A stretch of DNA of 5,725 nucleotides from Actinomycetospora sp. (GCA_025925615.1 JAICLN010000274.1:1-5725), one strand, 5' to 3'. Positions 1-5,686 are shown, counted from the stretch's first letter. Numbers and translations are program-made. The notes: generated by a model not told the origin, from the sequence alone.

Positions 1-323
1 CCGTGGCGGCGGCCGCCGGGTGGGGTCGGTCGGAGCTGTCCTCGCTGCACCGGCCCAAGCGGGTGGTGGCGCTGGACGCGGTGCCCCGCTCGGCGGTGGG
101 CAAGACGCTGCGGCGGGTGCTCGTCGCGGGCGAGTACACCCCGCTGGCCGACAGCGCCGTCCTCCCTGATCCGAACGAAGGGCACCTTCAGTCGAGTAGT
201 TCGACTGAAGGGCACCTTCGCTCAGAACCGGTGCCCGGACAGCGATCCGGCGAAGGGCGCCCCTCGTCGGATAGACCGACCGAAGGTGCCCTTCGCTCAG
301 AACCGTCGGAGGCCGGCCGGTGA
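1..323 (+). CDS. AMP-dependent acyl-CoA synthetase, C-terminal fragment (left-truncated by the window)
   Basis: This is the end of an ANL-superfamily acyl-CoA ligase, which activates a carboxylic acid to its CoA thioester through an acyl-adenylate. The first ~48 visible residues match the small C-terminal domain: a PKRVVALDAVPRSAVGKTLRR stretch carries the A10 motif P-R-x(3)-GK, and its lysine (codon 102-104) is the family's catalytic lysine for adenylation. The gene starts upstream, so the GTG at 3 is probably not its start. The normal family end would fall near 140-165. Here the frame stays open for about 50 more residues through two palindromic repeats and stops at TGA 321-323, overlapping the next gene's GTG. 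Hand-counted GC3 is 53 of 55 codons before base 168 but only 26 of 46 over 168-305, so the tail is compositionally foreign. In this operon the ligase likely makes the CoA ester used by the molybdenum enzyme. The family call is firm; the substrate (2-furoate or another aromatic acid) is inferred from context. Confidence 0.85.
   Translation, partial: VAAAAGWGRSELSSLHRPKRVVALDAVPRSAVGKTLRRVLVAGEYTPLADSAVLPDPNEGHLQSSSSTEGHLRSEPVPGQRSGEGRPSSDRPTEGALRSEPSEAGR
168..230. repeat. Palindromic repeat element, copy 1, inside a coding region
   Basis: The 43-base core at 177-219 consists of two copies of gaagggcaccttc flanking an inverted pair agtcga/tcgact. It folds into a hairpin with an 11-bp perfect stem (185-195 with 201-211), a 5-base loop at 196-200, a 3x3 mismatch, and an outer 5-bp stem (177-181 with 215-219). 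The core is preceded by gatccg and followed by gctcagaaccg; both flanks recur in copy 2. Translated in the synthetase frame it gives NEGHLQSSSSTEGHLRSEP. No T-tract follows, so it is not a standard intrinsic terminator. It looks like a REP-like palindromic element that has entered a gene end; whether it is dispersed in the genome cannot be seen here. Confidence 0.85.
244..305. repeat. Palindromic repeat element, copy 2, diverged
   Basis: This second copy has a core of exactly 43 bases at 252-294, offset 75 bases from copy 1, with the same left flank (gatccg, 244-249) and the same right flank gctcagaaccg (295-305). The right-hand 24 bases match copy 1 at 21 positions, and the three differences fall in the gca/tgc centre of the 13-base unit. 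The stem is rearranged: the outer helix is 7 bp (252-258 with 288-294), the middle has mismatches, and the inner helix is 5 bp (266-270 with 276-280) around a 5-base loop. Because the offset is a multiple of three, the protein repeats too: GEGRPSSDRPTEGALRSEP. The 13 bases between the copies (231-243) are not shared. Confidence 0.8.
308..312 (+). promoter_or_regulatory. Ribosome binding site deciding the GTG start at 320
   Basis: GGAGG lies 7 bases before GTG 320, which is ideal spacing. It supports the GTG that overlaps the synthetase stop (GTGA, 320-323) as the start of the molybdenum subunit. It also sits only 13 bases after the core of repeat copy 2, so the repeat hairpin is immediately upstream of this initiation site. 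Confidence 0.8.
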
Positions 324-2761
324 GCGCCGACCAGCCCGACGACCGGCCGACCGACCGGCCCGCCTGGACCCCGGCCCGCGACGAGGACGCCGCTCTCGTC
401 AGCGGCACCGGCGCCTTCCTCGACGACCTCGACCCGCTGCCCGGCACCCTCGTCGCCGCCGTCGTGCGCAGCCCCCACCCGCACGCCCGCATCCGGGGTG
501 CCGACCTCGACCGGGCCCGCACCCACCCCGGGGTCGCCGCCGTCATCGGCCCGGACGAGGTGCGCGCCGCCGTCCGCCCGTTCCCGCTGTCCACCACCAC
601 CCCGATGCCCTACCTGCCCAGCGCCGTCGACCGCGCGCGCTACGTCGGCGAGCCGGTCGCCGTCGTGGTCGCGACCGACCGCTACGTGGCCGAGGACGCC
701 GCCGAGCTCGTGGTGCTCGACTACGAGCCGCTCGACGTCGTCGTCGACACCCGCCGCGCCCTGGAACCCGACGCGCCGCTGCTGCACGAGGACGCCGGCA
801 CCAACGTCGCCACCGACCGCACGTTCTCCTTCGGCGGGGTCGACGAGGCCTTTGCCCACGCCGCCCACACCGTCCGCGGCGAGTACACGTTCCCGCGGTA
901 CTCGTCGGTGCCAATGGAGACCTACGGCGTGGTCGCCCGCTGGACCGACGACGCGGACGGGCCGGCGGTCGAGGCGTGGGCGAACTTCCACGGCCCGTTC
1001 ACGATGGTGCCGGTCGCCGCGGGGGCGCTCGGCCTGCCCCCGAGCCGCTTCCGGCTCCACGTCCCGGCCGACATCGGGGGCAGCTTCGGCATCAAGTCGG
1101 GCATCTATCCCTACGTCGTGCTCATGGCGCTCGCCTCGAAGCACGCGGGCCGACCGGTCCGCTGGACCGAGGACCGCATCGAGCACCTGCTCGCCAGTTC
1201 CTCCGGCGCCGGACGGGTGATGACCTTCGAGGCGGCCGTCGACGACGACGGCGGGGTCACGGCGTTGCGCGCCGACCTCGTCGACGACGTCGGGGCCTAC
1301 CTGCGCCCGCCCGAGCCGTCCACGCTCTACCGCTGCTTCGGCAACATCACCGGCGCCTACGACGTGCCCGCGGTCGCCATCCGGGCGCGGGCCGTCGTCA
1401 CCAACCGGGCCCCGACGGGGCTCAACCGCGGCTTCGGCGGCCAGCAGCTCTACTTCGGACTGGAGCGGCTGATGGACGCGGTCGCGACGGCGACGGGGCT
1501 CGACGTCGCCGAGGTCCGCCGCCGCAACCTCGTCCGGACCTTCCCCCACCGCACCCCGACCGGCGGGCTCTACGACTCCGGCGACTACGTCCGCGCCCTC
1601 GAGGTGCTCGTGGCCAAGGGCGGGTACGACGAGCTGCGGGTCCGCCAGGTCCGGGAACGGGACGCCGGCGCGTACTACGGAGTCGGACTCGCCCTCGTCG
1701 TCGACCCGTCCGGCACGAACATCGGCTACGTCGGGCTCGCGACGCCCGCCCCGGAGCGCAAGCCCGGCCGGGACAAGTCCGGCTCCACGGAGCTCGTCCG
1801 TGCCTCGGTGGACGTGCAGGGCGTCGTGACGGTGCTGCTGGGCTCCGTCCCGCAGGGCCAGGGCCACGCGACCGTCGCCCGGCGGGTGGCCGCACGACGG
1901 CTCGGGCTGCCGGTCGAGCAGGTCCGCGTCCGGGTCGAGATGGACACCGCGACGACGCCGTGGACGGTCACCTCGGGCAGCTACTCCTCGCGGTTCGCGC
2001 CGTTGGTGACGAGCGCGGTGATCGCGGCGGTCGACCGGCTCGCCGAGTCGGTGCGCGGCGCGGCCACGGTCATGCTCGGGCTGGAGCCGGGCGCCGCCGC
2101 CGGTCTGGAGCTCGCGGACGGTGAGGTCCGCGACCCGTCGTCGGGAACCTCCTGCCGCTTCCGGCACGCGGCCGGTCTCATCCACTGGGATCCGGGGGCG
2201 CTCCCGGTGGAGGTCCCGGCACGCACGAGCGCCGAGGGCGAGTTCCGTCCGCCCGAGGCGGTGGCGGCCACCGCGGAAGACAAGATCAATTCGTCGCTCT
2301 GCTACGGCTTCGTCGCCGAGATGGTCGGGGTCCGGATCGACCCCGACACCTTCGAGATCACGCTGGACCGGGTCGTGAGCGTCCACGACGCCGGCACCGT
2401 CCTCGACCCCGTGCTCCTCGATGGCCAGGTGCACGGAGCGCTCGTCCACGGCCTCGGCGGGGCGCTCTACGAGGAGTTCCGGTACTCCGACGCGGGACAA
2501 CCGCAGTCGGCGACGTTCCTCGACTACCTCTGCCCGACCACCGCCGAGACCGCCTTCGAGCTGGTCTCCGACCACCTCGAGTCCCCCTCGCCGCTCACTC
2601 CGCTCGGCGCGAAGGGCTGCGGCGAGGGCAGCTCGATGAGCATGCCGGTGGCGATCGCGAACGCGGTCGCCGACGCCCTCGCCCCCGCGGGCGTCGAGAT
2701 CGACTCGCTGCCCCTGCACGGCGAGGTCCTGCACCAGCTCCTCGAGAGGAAGGACGCCTGA
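320..2761 (+). CDS. Xanthine dehydrogenase family molybdopterin-binding (large) subunit
   Basis: This 813-residue catalytic subunit of a molybdenum hydroxylase hydroxylates a carbon using water and passes electrons to the 2Fe-2S and FAD subunits encoded downstream. The N-terminus (R-D-E-D...G-x-G-x-F-x-D-D, then RSPHPHARI) is the usual opening of the family. Molybdopterin-binding motifs are visible: GGSFGIK at 253-259, NRGFGGQQ at 369-376, QGQGH at 512-516, a DTATTPWTVTSGSYSSR segment, and GAKGCGEGSS near 763-772, whose Glu769 is the expected catalytic base. The active-site loop resembles RGFGG of xanthine dehydrogenases, not the AYRCSFR loop of form I CO dehydrogenase, so CO oxidation is unlikely. 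Length is near the family norm of about 750-800. It starts at GTG 320 (RBS 308-312) and ends overlapping the next ATG by one base. No signal peptide is seen; a cytoplasmic enzyme is expected. With the ligase and crotonase neighbours it may act on an aromatic acyl-CoA, for example as a furoyl-CoA dehydrogenase large subunit (HmfA-like). That substrate is inferred. Confidence 0.93.
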   Translation: MSADQPDDRPTDRPAWTPARDEDAALVSGTGAFLDDLDPLPGTLVAAVVRSPHPHARIRGADLDRARTHPGVAAVIGPDEVRAAVRPFPLSTTTPMPYLPSAVDRARYVGEPVAVVVATDRYVAEDAAELVVLDYEPLDVVVDTRRALEPDAPLLHEDAGTNVATDRTFSFGGVDEAFAHAAHTVRGEYTFPRYSSVPMETYGVVARWTDDADGPAVEAWANFHGPFTMVPVAAGALGLPPSRFRLHVPADIGGSFGIKSGIYPYVVLMALASKHAGRPVRWTEDRIEHLLASSSGAGRVMTFEAAVDDDGGVTALRADLVDDVGAYLRPPEPSTLYRCFGNITGAYDVPAVAIRARAVVTNRAPTGLNRGFGGQQLYFGLERLMDAVATATGLDVAEVRRRNLVRTFPHRTPTGGLYDSGDYVRALEVLVAKGGYDELRVRQVRERDAGAYYGVGLALVVDPSGTNIGYVGLATPAPERKPGRDKSGSTELVRASVDVQGVVTVLLGSVPQGQGHATVARRVAARRLGLPVEQVRVRVEMDTATTPWTVTSGSYSSRFAPLVTSAVIAAVDRLAESVRGAATVMLGLEPGAAAGLELADGEVRDPSSGTSCRFRHAAGLIHWDPGALPVEVPARTSAEGEFRPPEAVAATAEDKINSSLCYGFVAEMVGVRIDPDTFEITLDRVVSVHDAGTVLDPVLLDGQVHGALVHGLGGALYEEFRYSDAGQPQSATFLDYLCPTTAETAFELVSDHLESPSPLTPLGAKGCGEGSSMSMPVAIANAVADALAPAGVEIDSLPLHGEVLHQLLERKDA
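2744..2754 (+). promoter_or_regulatory. Ribosome binding site for the crotonase-family gene
   Basis: The purine-rich run GAGAGGAAGGA ends 6 bases before ATG 2761 and lies within the last codons of the molybdenum subunit. With the 1-base stop/start overlap (TGATG) it points to coupled but also independent initiation at this junction. Confidence 0.7.
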
Positions 2762-3540
2762 TGGCACTCACCGGCGGCGAGGTCCGGCTCGAGCGCAGCC
2801 ACGACGGCCGGGTCGCGAACCTCGTCCTGGCCCACGGCCCCTACACGGTGATCACGTGGGAGATGCGGACGCTGGTCGCGCGCCGGTTCGCCGAGATCGA
2901 CCGCGATCCCGACGTGGCGGTGGTCGTCATCCGCTCCGACGGCGAGCACTTCTCGTCGGGCGGGGACATCGCGGGGTTCATGGAGGTCGACCCGATCGAC
3001 TTCACCGACCTCGGACACGAGGTCACCGCGGCGTCACGCAGCCCCAAGCCGGTCGTCGTCGCGGTCGACGGGTACTGCTTCGGGGTCGGGTGCGAGCTCG
3101 CACTGTCCTGCGACATCCGGCTGGCCACCGAGCGCAGCCGCTTCGCCCTCCCGGAGATGAACCTCGGGATGATCCCCGGCTCCGGGGGCACGCAGCGGCT
3201 GGCGCGGCTCATCGGGCTGTCCCGCGCCAAGCACCACATCATGACGGCCAGGCGGATCACCGGCACCGAGGCCGCGGACTGGGGCCTCGTCGCCGAGCTG
3301 CACCCCGACCGCGAGGCGCTCGACAAGGCCACCGACGCCCTCGTCGACAAGCTGCTGGGCTTCTCCCCGACCGCGTTGCGCACCGCCAAGGAGGTGCTCG
3401 ACCGCGGGATCGACGCGCCGCTGTACTCGGGCATCGAGCTGGAGCGGAAGGCCTACGCGATGCTGCGCGCGAGCCACGATTTCGCCGAGGGCGTCGCCGC
3501 GTTCACCGAGAAGCGCGCCCCGCGGTTCACGGGGCGCTAG
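2761..3540 (+). CDS. Enoyl-CoA hydratase/isomerase (crotonase) family protein
   Basis: This 259-residue crotonase-fold protein is of normal family length and acts on acyl-CoA thioesters in the cytoplasm. The oxyanion-hole and CoA-binding region HFSSGGDIAGF spans about 63-73. The GYCFGVGCELALSCDIRLA block (104-122) and PEMNLGMIPGSGGTQRL (131-147) are classic. By alignment to rat mitochondrial enoyl-CoA hydratase from memory, both acid/base glutamates (E144 and E164 there) are present as Glu112 and Glu132. Val109 stands where the usual GGG run has a glycine that gives an oxyanion-hole amide. The residues therefore allow hydratase chemistry and do not separate it from hydrolase or isomerase members. 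The gene is placed between the molybdenum and FAD subunit genes, overlapping the first by one base and abutting the second, so it very likely serves the same pathway. In the furoate pathway this position in metabolism belongs to HmfE, a 2-oxoglutaroyl-CoA hydrolase of this family. That specific role is a hypothesis. Confidence 0.92.
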   Translation: MALTGGEVRLERSHDGRVANLVLAHGPYTVITWEMRTLVARRFAEIDRDPDVAVVVIRSDGEHFSSGGDIAGFMEVDPIDFTDLGHEVTAASRSPKPVVVAVDGYCFGVGCELALSCDIRLATERSRFALPEMNLGMIPGSGGTQRLARLIGLSRAKHHIMTARRITGTEAADWGLVAELHPDREALDKATDALVDKLLGFSPTALRTAKEVLDRGIDAPLYSGIELERKAYAMLRASHDFAEGVAAFTEKRAPRFTGR

Positions 3541-4395
3541 ATGAAACCAGCTCCGTTCGCCTACCACCGGCCCGACAGCGTCGGCGAGGCCGTCGAGGCC
3601 CTGGCCGCCGGCGACGCCAAGGTCCTCGCCGGGGGGCAGTCCCTCGTCCCGGTGCTCGCGATGCGGCTGGGCCGACCGGGCACGCTGGTCGACATCACCG
3701 CGCTCGCCGAGCTGGGGCGGGTGGAACGCCGCGGCGACGAGCTCCGCGTCGGTGCCGCAGTGCGGCAGCGCCGCGTCGAACGGGATCCGGCGACGGCGTC
3801 CGTCCCCCTGATCGGGCGCGCGATGCCCTTCGTCGGCCACCGCGAGCTGCGCAGCCGCGGCACGGTCTGCGGGAGCCTCGCCCACGCCGACCCGGCCGCC
3901 GAGCTGCCCGCCGTCGCGGCGTGCCTCGGCGCGGTCGTCGAGATCACCGGCTCGCGCGGCGACCGCGAGGTGCCCGCCGCCGAGCTCGTGACGGGCGCGA
4001 TGACCACGGCCTGCTCGCCCGACGAGCTGATCACCGGGGTCCGGTTCCCGACGAGGGGTCCGGGTGAGGGTTTCGGGTTCGCCGAGCTGGCCCGCCGCCA
4101 CGGCGACTTCGCGCTCGCCGGGGTGGCGGTGCGGGTGCGGACCTCGTCGGGTCTGGTCCGCGACGCCACCCTCGCGGCGTTCGGGGTCTCCGACCGCCCC
4201 GTCGTCCGGGACGTCACCGACCTGCTCCGGGACGCCGTCACCGAGGCGGACCTGCGGCCCGCCACCGCCGCGCTGGCCGCCGAGGTCGTCGACACCGCCG
4301 GCGACGCCCACGGCTCCACCGCCTACCGCGCTCGTCTGCTCGGGGTGCTCGCCGCCCGCGAGCTCGCCCGGGCCCACCAGGAGGCCCTCCGATGA
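3541..4395 (+). CDS. FAD-binding (medium) subunit of the molybdenum hydroxylase, CoxM/CutM type
   Basis: This 284-residue subunit passes electrons from the 2Fe-2S centres to the final acceptor through FAD. The N-terminal FAD_binding_5-type half shows the pyrophosphate-binding AGGQSL at 30-35 and TVCGSLAHADPAAELP at 108-123. The latter corresponds to TIGGSxAHADPxAELP, with Cys110 in place of a usual glycine. The C-terminal third (about 175-280) fits the CO dehydrogenase flavoprotein C-terminal domain. There is no cysteine-rich insertion, so it is not the 4Fe-4S-bearing FAD subunit of 4-hydroxybenzoyl-CoA reductase. The ATG directly follows the TAG of the crotonase gene (TAGATG) with only a weak GGGG at 3531-3534 upstream, so translation probably depends on reinitiation from the preceding cistron. 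Its stop overlaps the next start by four bases. It forms one complex with the 320-2761 and 4392-5582 products. Confidence 0.92.
   Translation: MKPAPFAYHRPDSVGEAVEALAAGDAKVLAGGQSLVPVLAMRLGRPGTLVDITALAELGRVERRGDELRVGAAVRQRRVERDPATASVPLIGRAMPFVGHRELRSRGTVCGSLAHADPAAELPAVAACLGAVVEITGSRGDREVPAAELVTGAMTTACSPDELITGVRFPTRGPGEGFGFAELARRHGDFALAGVAVRVRTSSGLVRDATLAAFGVSDRPVVRDVTDLLRDAVTEADLRPATAALAAEVVDTAGDAHGSTAYRARLLGVLAARELARAHQEALR
4379..4384 (+). promoter_or_regulatory. Ribosome binding site for the 2Fe-2S/CoxG fusion gene
   Basis: A complete AGGAGG lies 7 bases before ATG 4392. It fixes the start that overlaps the FAD subunit stop (ATGA, 4392-4395), and it is the strongest Shine-Dalgarno match in the operon. 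Confidence 0.8.
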
Positions 4396-5582
4396 CCTAT
4401 GTGGCCGCCGACGGCACGCTCGACGTCACCCTCACCGTCAACGGCCGGGCGACCACGCTCGCCGTCGCCCCCCGCACGACCCTCTCCGACGTGCTGCGCG
4501 ACCGGCTCGGCCTCACCGGCACCCACGTCGGCTGCGAGCACGGGGTGTGCGGGATGTGCACGGTCCTCGTCGACGGCGAGGCGGCCCGGGCCTGCCTGCT
4601 CTTCGCCGTCCAGTGCGAGGGCACCGAGATCACGACGGTGGAGGGGCTCGGCAGCGCCGGCGACCAGCATCCGTTGCAGCAGGCGTTCTCCCACCACCAC
4701 GCCCTGCAGTGCGGGTTCTGCACGCCCGGGATGCTGATGTCGTCCTACGACCTGCTCGCCGGCGGCACCTACGACGAGGCCACGCTGGCCGAGGACATGT
4801 CCGGGGTCCTCTGCCGCTGCACCGGCTACCGCGGAATCCTGGCCGCCGTGGCCGACGTCGCCGCGACCCATCCCGAGGGCGTGCCCGCGCCCCGGGCCGG
4901 CGTCCCGGCGGCGCTCGTGGGGCGGTCCGGGGTGGCGAGCCCGGGCGCGGGCGTCGAATCTCCGGAGGTCGGGGAGGGCCCGCTCGCGGTGACCATCCCC
5001 TCGGGCCCGCCGACGGTGACCGTCGAGGTCGAGTCGGCTCTCGCGTCACCGGTCGACGACGTCTGGGCGGTGCTCGCCGACTTCGAACGCCTCGCCGCCT
5101 GCCTGCCGGGCGCCGAGATGACCGCCGATCTGGGCGACGACCGCTACCGGGGCGCCGCCAAGGTCACACTCGGGCCGGTGTCGCTGGCCTTCTCCGGGCT
5201 CGCGCACGTCGTGGAGCACGATCCGTCGGCGCACGTCATGCGCGTCCTGGCCCAGGGCGCCGACCGGGGCGGGTCGAGCACGCAGGCCGTGATCCGGTTG
5301 GCCGCGCAGGCACGGGACGACGGCGGGACGACGCTACGGGCCGGGGCCGACGTGTACCTCTCCGGCCGGATCGCGCAGTTCGGGCGCGCGCTCGCCGGGG
5401 ACGTCTCCCGGCGGATGTTCGAGCAGTTCGCCGCCGCCGTCGACGAGGCGGCGCGCACCGGCGAGGCACCGCACCCCTCGTCGGGACCCGGTCCGGTCCG
5501 GTTGGTGCTGGCCGCGCTGCGTGCCCGGCTGCGTGAGGTGTGGCGCGTCCGTGGCGTCGGCCGCCGCACGTGGCGCTCCTGA
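4392..5582 (+). CDS. 2Fe-2S (small) subunit fused to a CoxG-type SRPBCC domain
   Basis: This 396-residue protein is well over twice the usual ~160 residues of a small subunit. Residues 10-155 are the standard two-cluster module: the plant-type ferredoxin cluster uses Cys48, 53, 56 and 68 (GCEHGVCGMC...C), and the second uses Cys107, 110, 141 and 143 (CGFC...CRCTGYRG). All eight ligands are present. A Pro/Gly/Ala/Val-rich linker follows (about 156-205). Residues about 208-355 resemble CO dehydrogenase subunit G: a VEVESALASPVDDVWAVLAD start, an LPGAE turn, and a SGRIAQFGRALAGDVSRRMF helix. The last 30 residues (367-396) hold nine arginines, one acidic residue and hydrophobics between them, so they could form a basic amphipathic helix. 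The small subunit relays electrons from molybdenum to FAD. CoxG proteins are known to help attach CO dehydrogenase to the membrane and have been linked to menaquinone delivery, so the fusion may tie this enzyme to the quinone pool. That role is inferred. No frameshift is seen and codon use is uniform across the linker. Confidence 0.92.
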   Translation: MTYVAADGTLDVTLTVNGRATTLAVAPRTTLSDVLRDRLGLTGTHVGCEHGVCGMCTVLVDGEAARACLLFAVQCEGTEITTVEGLGSAGDQHPLQQAFSHHHALQCGFCTPGMLMSSYDLLAGGTYDEATLAEDMSGVLCRCTGYRGILAAVADVAATHPEGVPAPRAGVPAALVGRSGVASPGAGVESPEVGEGPLAVTIPSGPPTVTVEVESALASPVDDVWAVLADFERLAACLPGAEMTADLGDDRYRGAAKVTLGPVSLAFSGLAHVVEHDPSAHVMRVLAQGADRGGSSTQAVIRLAAQARDDGGTTLRAGADVYLSGRIAQFGRALAGDVSRRMFEQFAAAVDEAARTGEAPHPSSGPGPVRLVLAALRARLREVWRVRGVGRRTWRS

Positions 5583-5615
5583 CCGGCAGGCCCGCGAGGC
5601 CGGAGTCCGGGGGCG

Positions 5616-5640
5616 CGACCGCGTCACGGTGACGCGGTCG
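5616..5640 (+). terminator. Probable transcription terminator hairpin after the operon
   Basis: A perfect 11-bp inverted repeat (5616-5626 with 5630-5640) encloses a 3-base loop (cgg), 33 bases after the stop of the last operon gene. The stem is very GC-rich. No T-tract follows (gcctctgctc), which is common for high-GC actinomycete terminators but leaves room for other readings, such as an operator for the downstream gene. Confidence 0.6.
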
Positions 5641-5660
5641 GCCTCTGCTCCGGAGGCCGA
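5638..5660 (+). promoter_or_regulatory. Second hairpin in the leader of the downstream gene
   Basis: An 8-bp perfect inverted repeat, tcggcctc (5638-5645) with gaggccga (5653-5660), has a 7-base loop. It shares three bases (5638-5640) with the terminator stem, so the two helices cannot both form completely. The segment ctccggagg at 5648-5656 recurs at 5683-5691 over the ribosome binding site of the next gene. The function is unknown; it could be part of a bipartite terminator or a translational control element. Confidence 0.4.
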
Positions 5661-5686
5661 GCCTGCGATCGAGAGCGCTGATCTCC

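Noticed and set aside
177..305. A CRISPR array or an intrinsic terminator
   Set aside because: There are only two units, each a self-complementary hairpin, with a 13-base gap and no spacer pattern. No T-tract follows, and the region is translated in frame up to the next start codon.
286..2124. A second + strand frame of about 610 codons inside the molybdenum subunit gene
   Set aside because: It is an arginine/proline-rich out-of-frame translation, typical of a shifted high-GC gene.
320..2761. Identity as the CO dehydrogenase large subunit CoxL, suggested by the CoxG domain nearby
   Set aside because: The active-site loop is NRGFGGQQ, without the AYRCSFR cysteine motif of form I CO dehydrogenase. 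The operon also carries CoA-thioester enzymes.
188..2767. A very long antisense open frame (about 860 codons) opposite the molybdenum subunit gene
   Set aside because: It mirrors the sense gene in GC-rich DNA where stop codons are rare. Its product is a biased Arg/Asp/Gly/Val/His string with no recognisable domain, while the sense strand encodes a complete conserved enzyme.
3034..4377. A long antisense open frame opposite the crotonase and FAD subunit genes
   Set aside because: It spans the junction of two well-supported sense genes, has a low-complexity composition and shows no family motif.
3541..4395. 4-hydroxybenzoyl-CoA reductase FAD subunit
   Set aside because: The protein has only scattered cysteines and no insertion that could bind the extra 4Fe-4S cluster of that enzyme.
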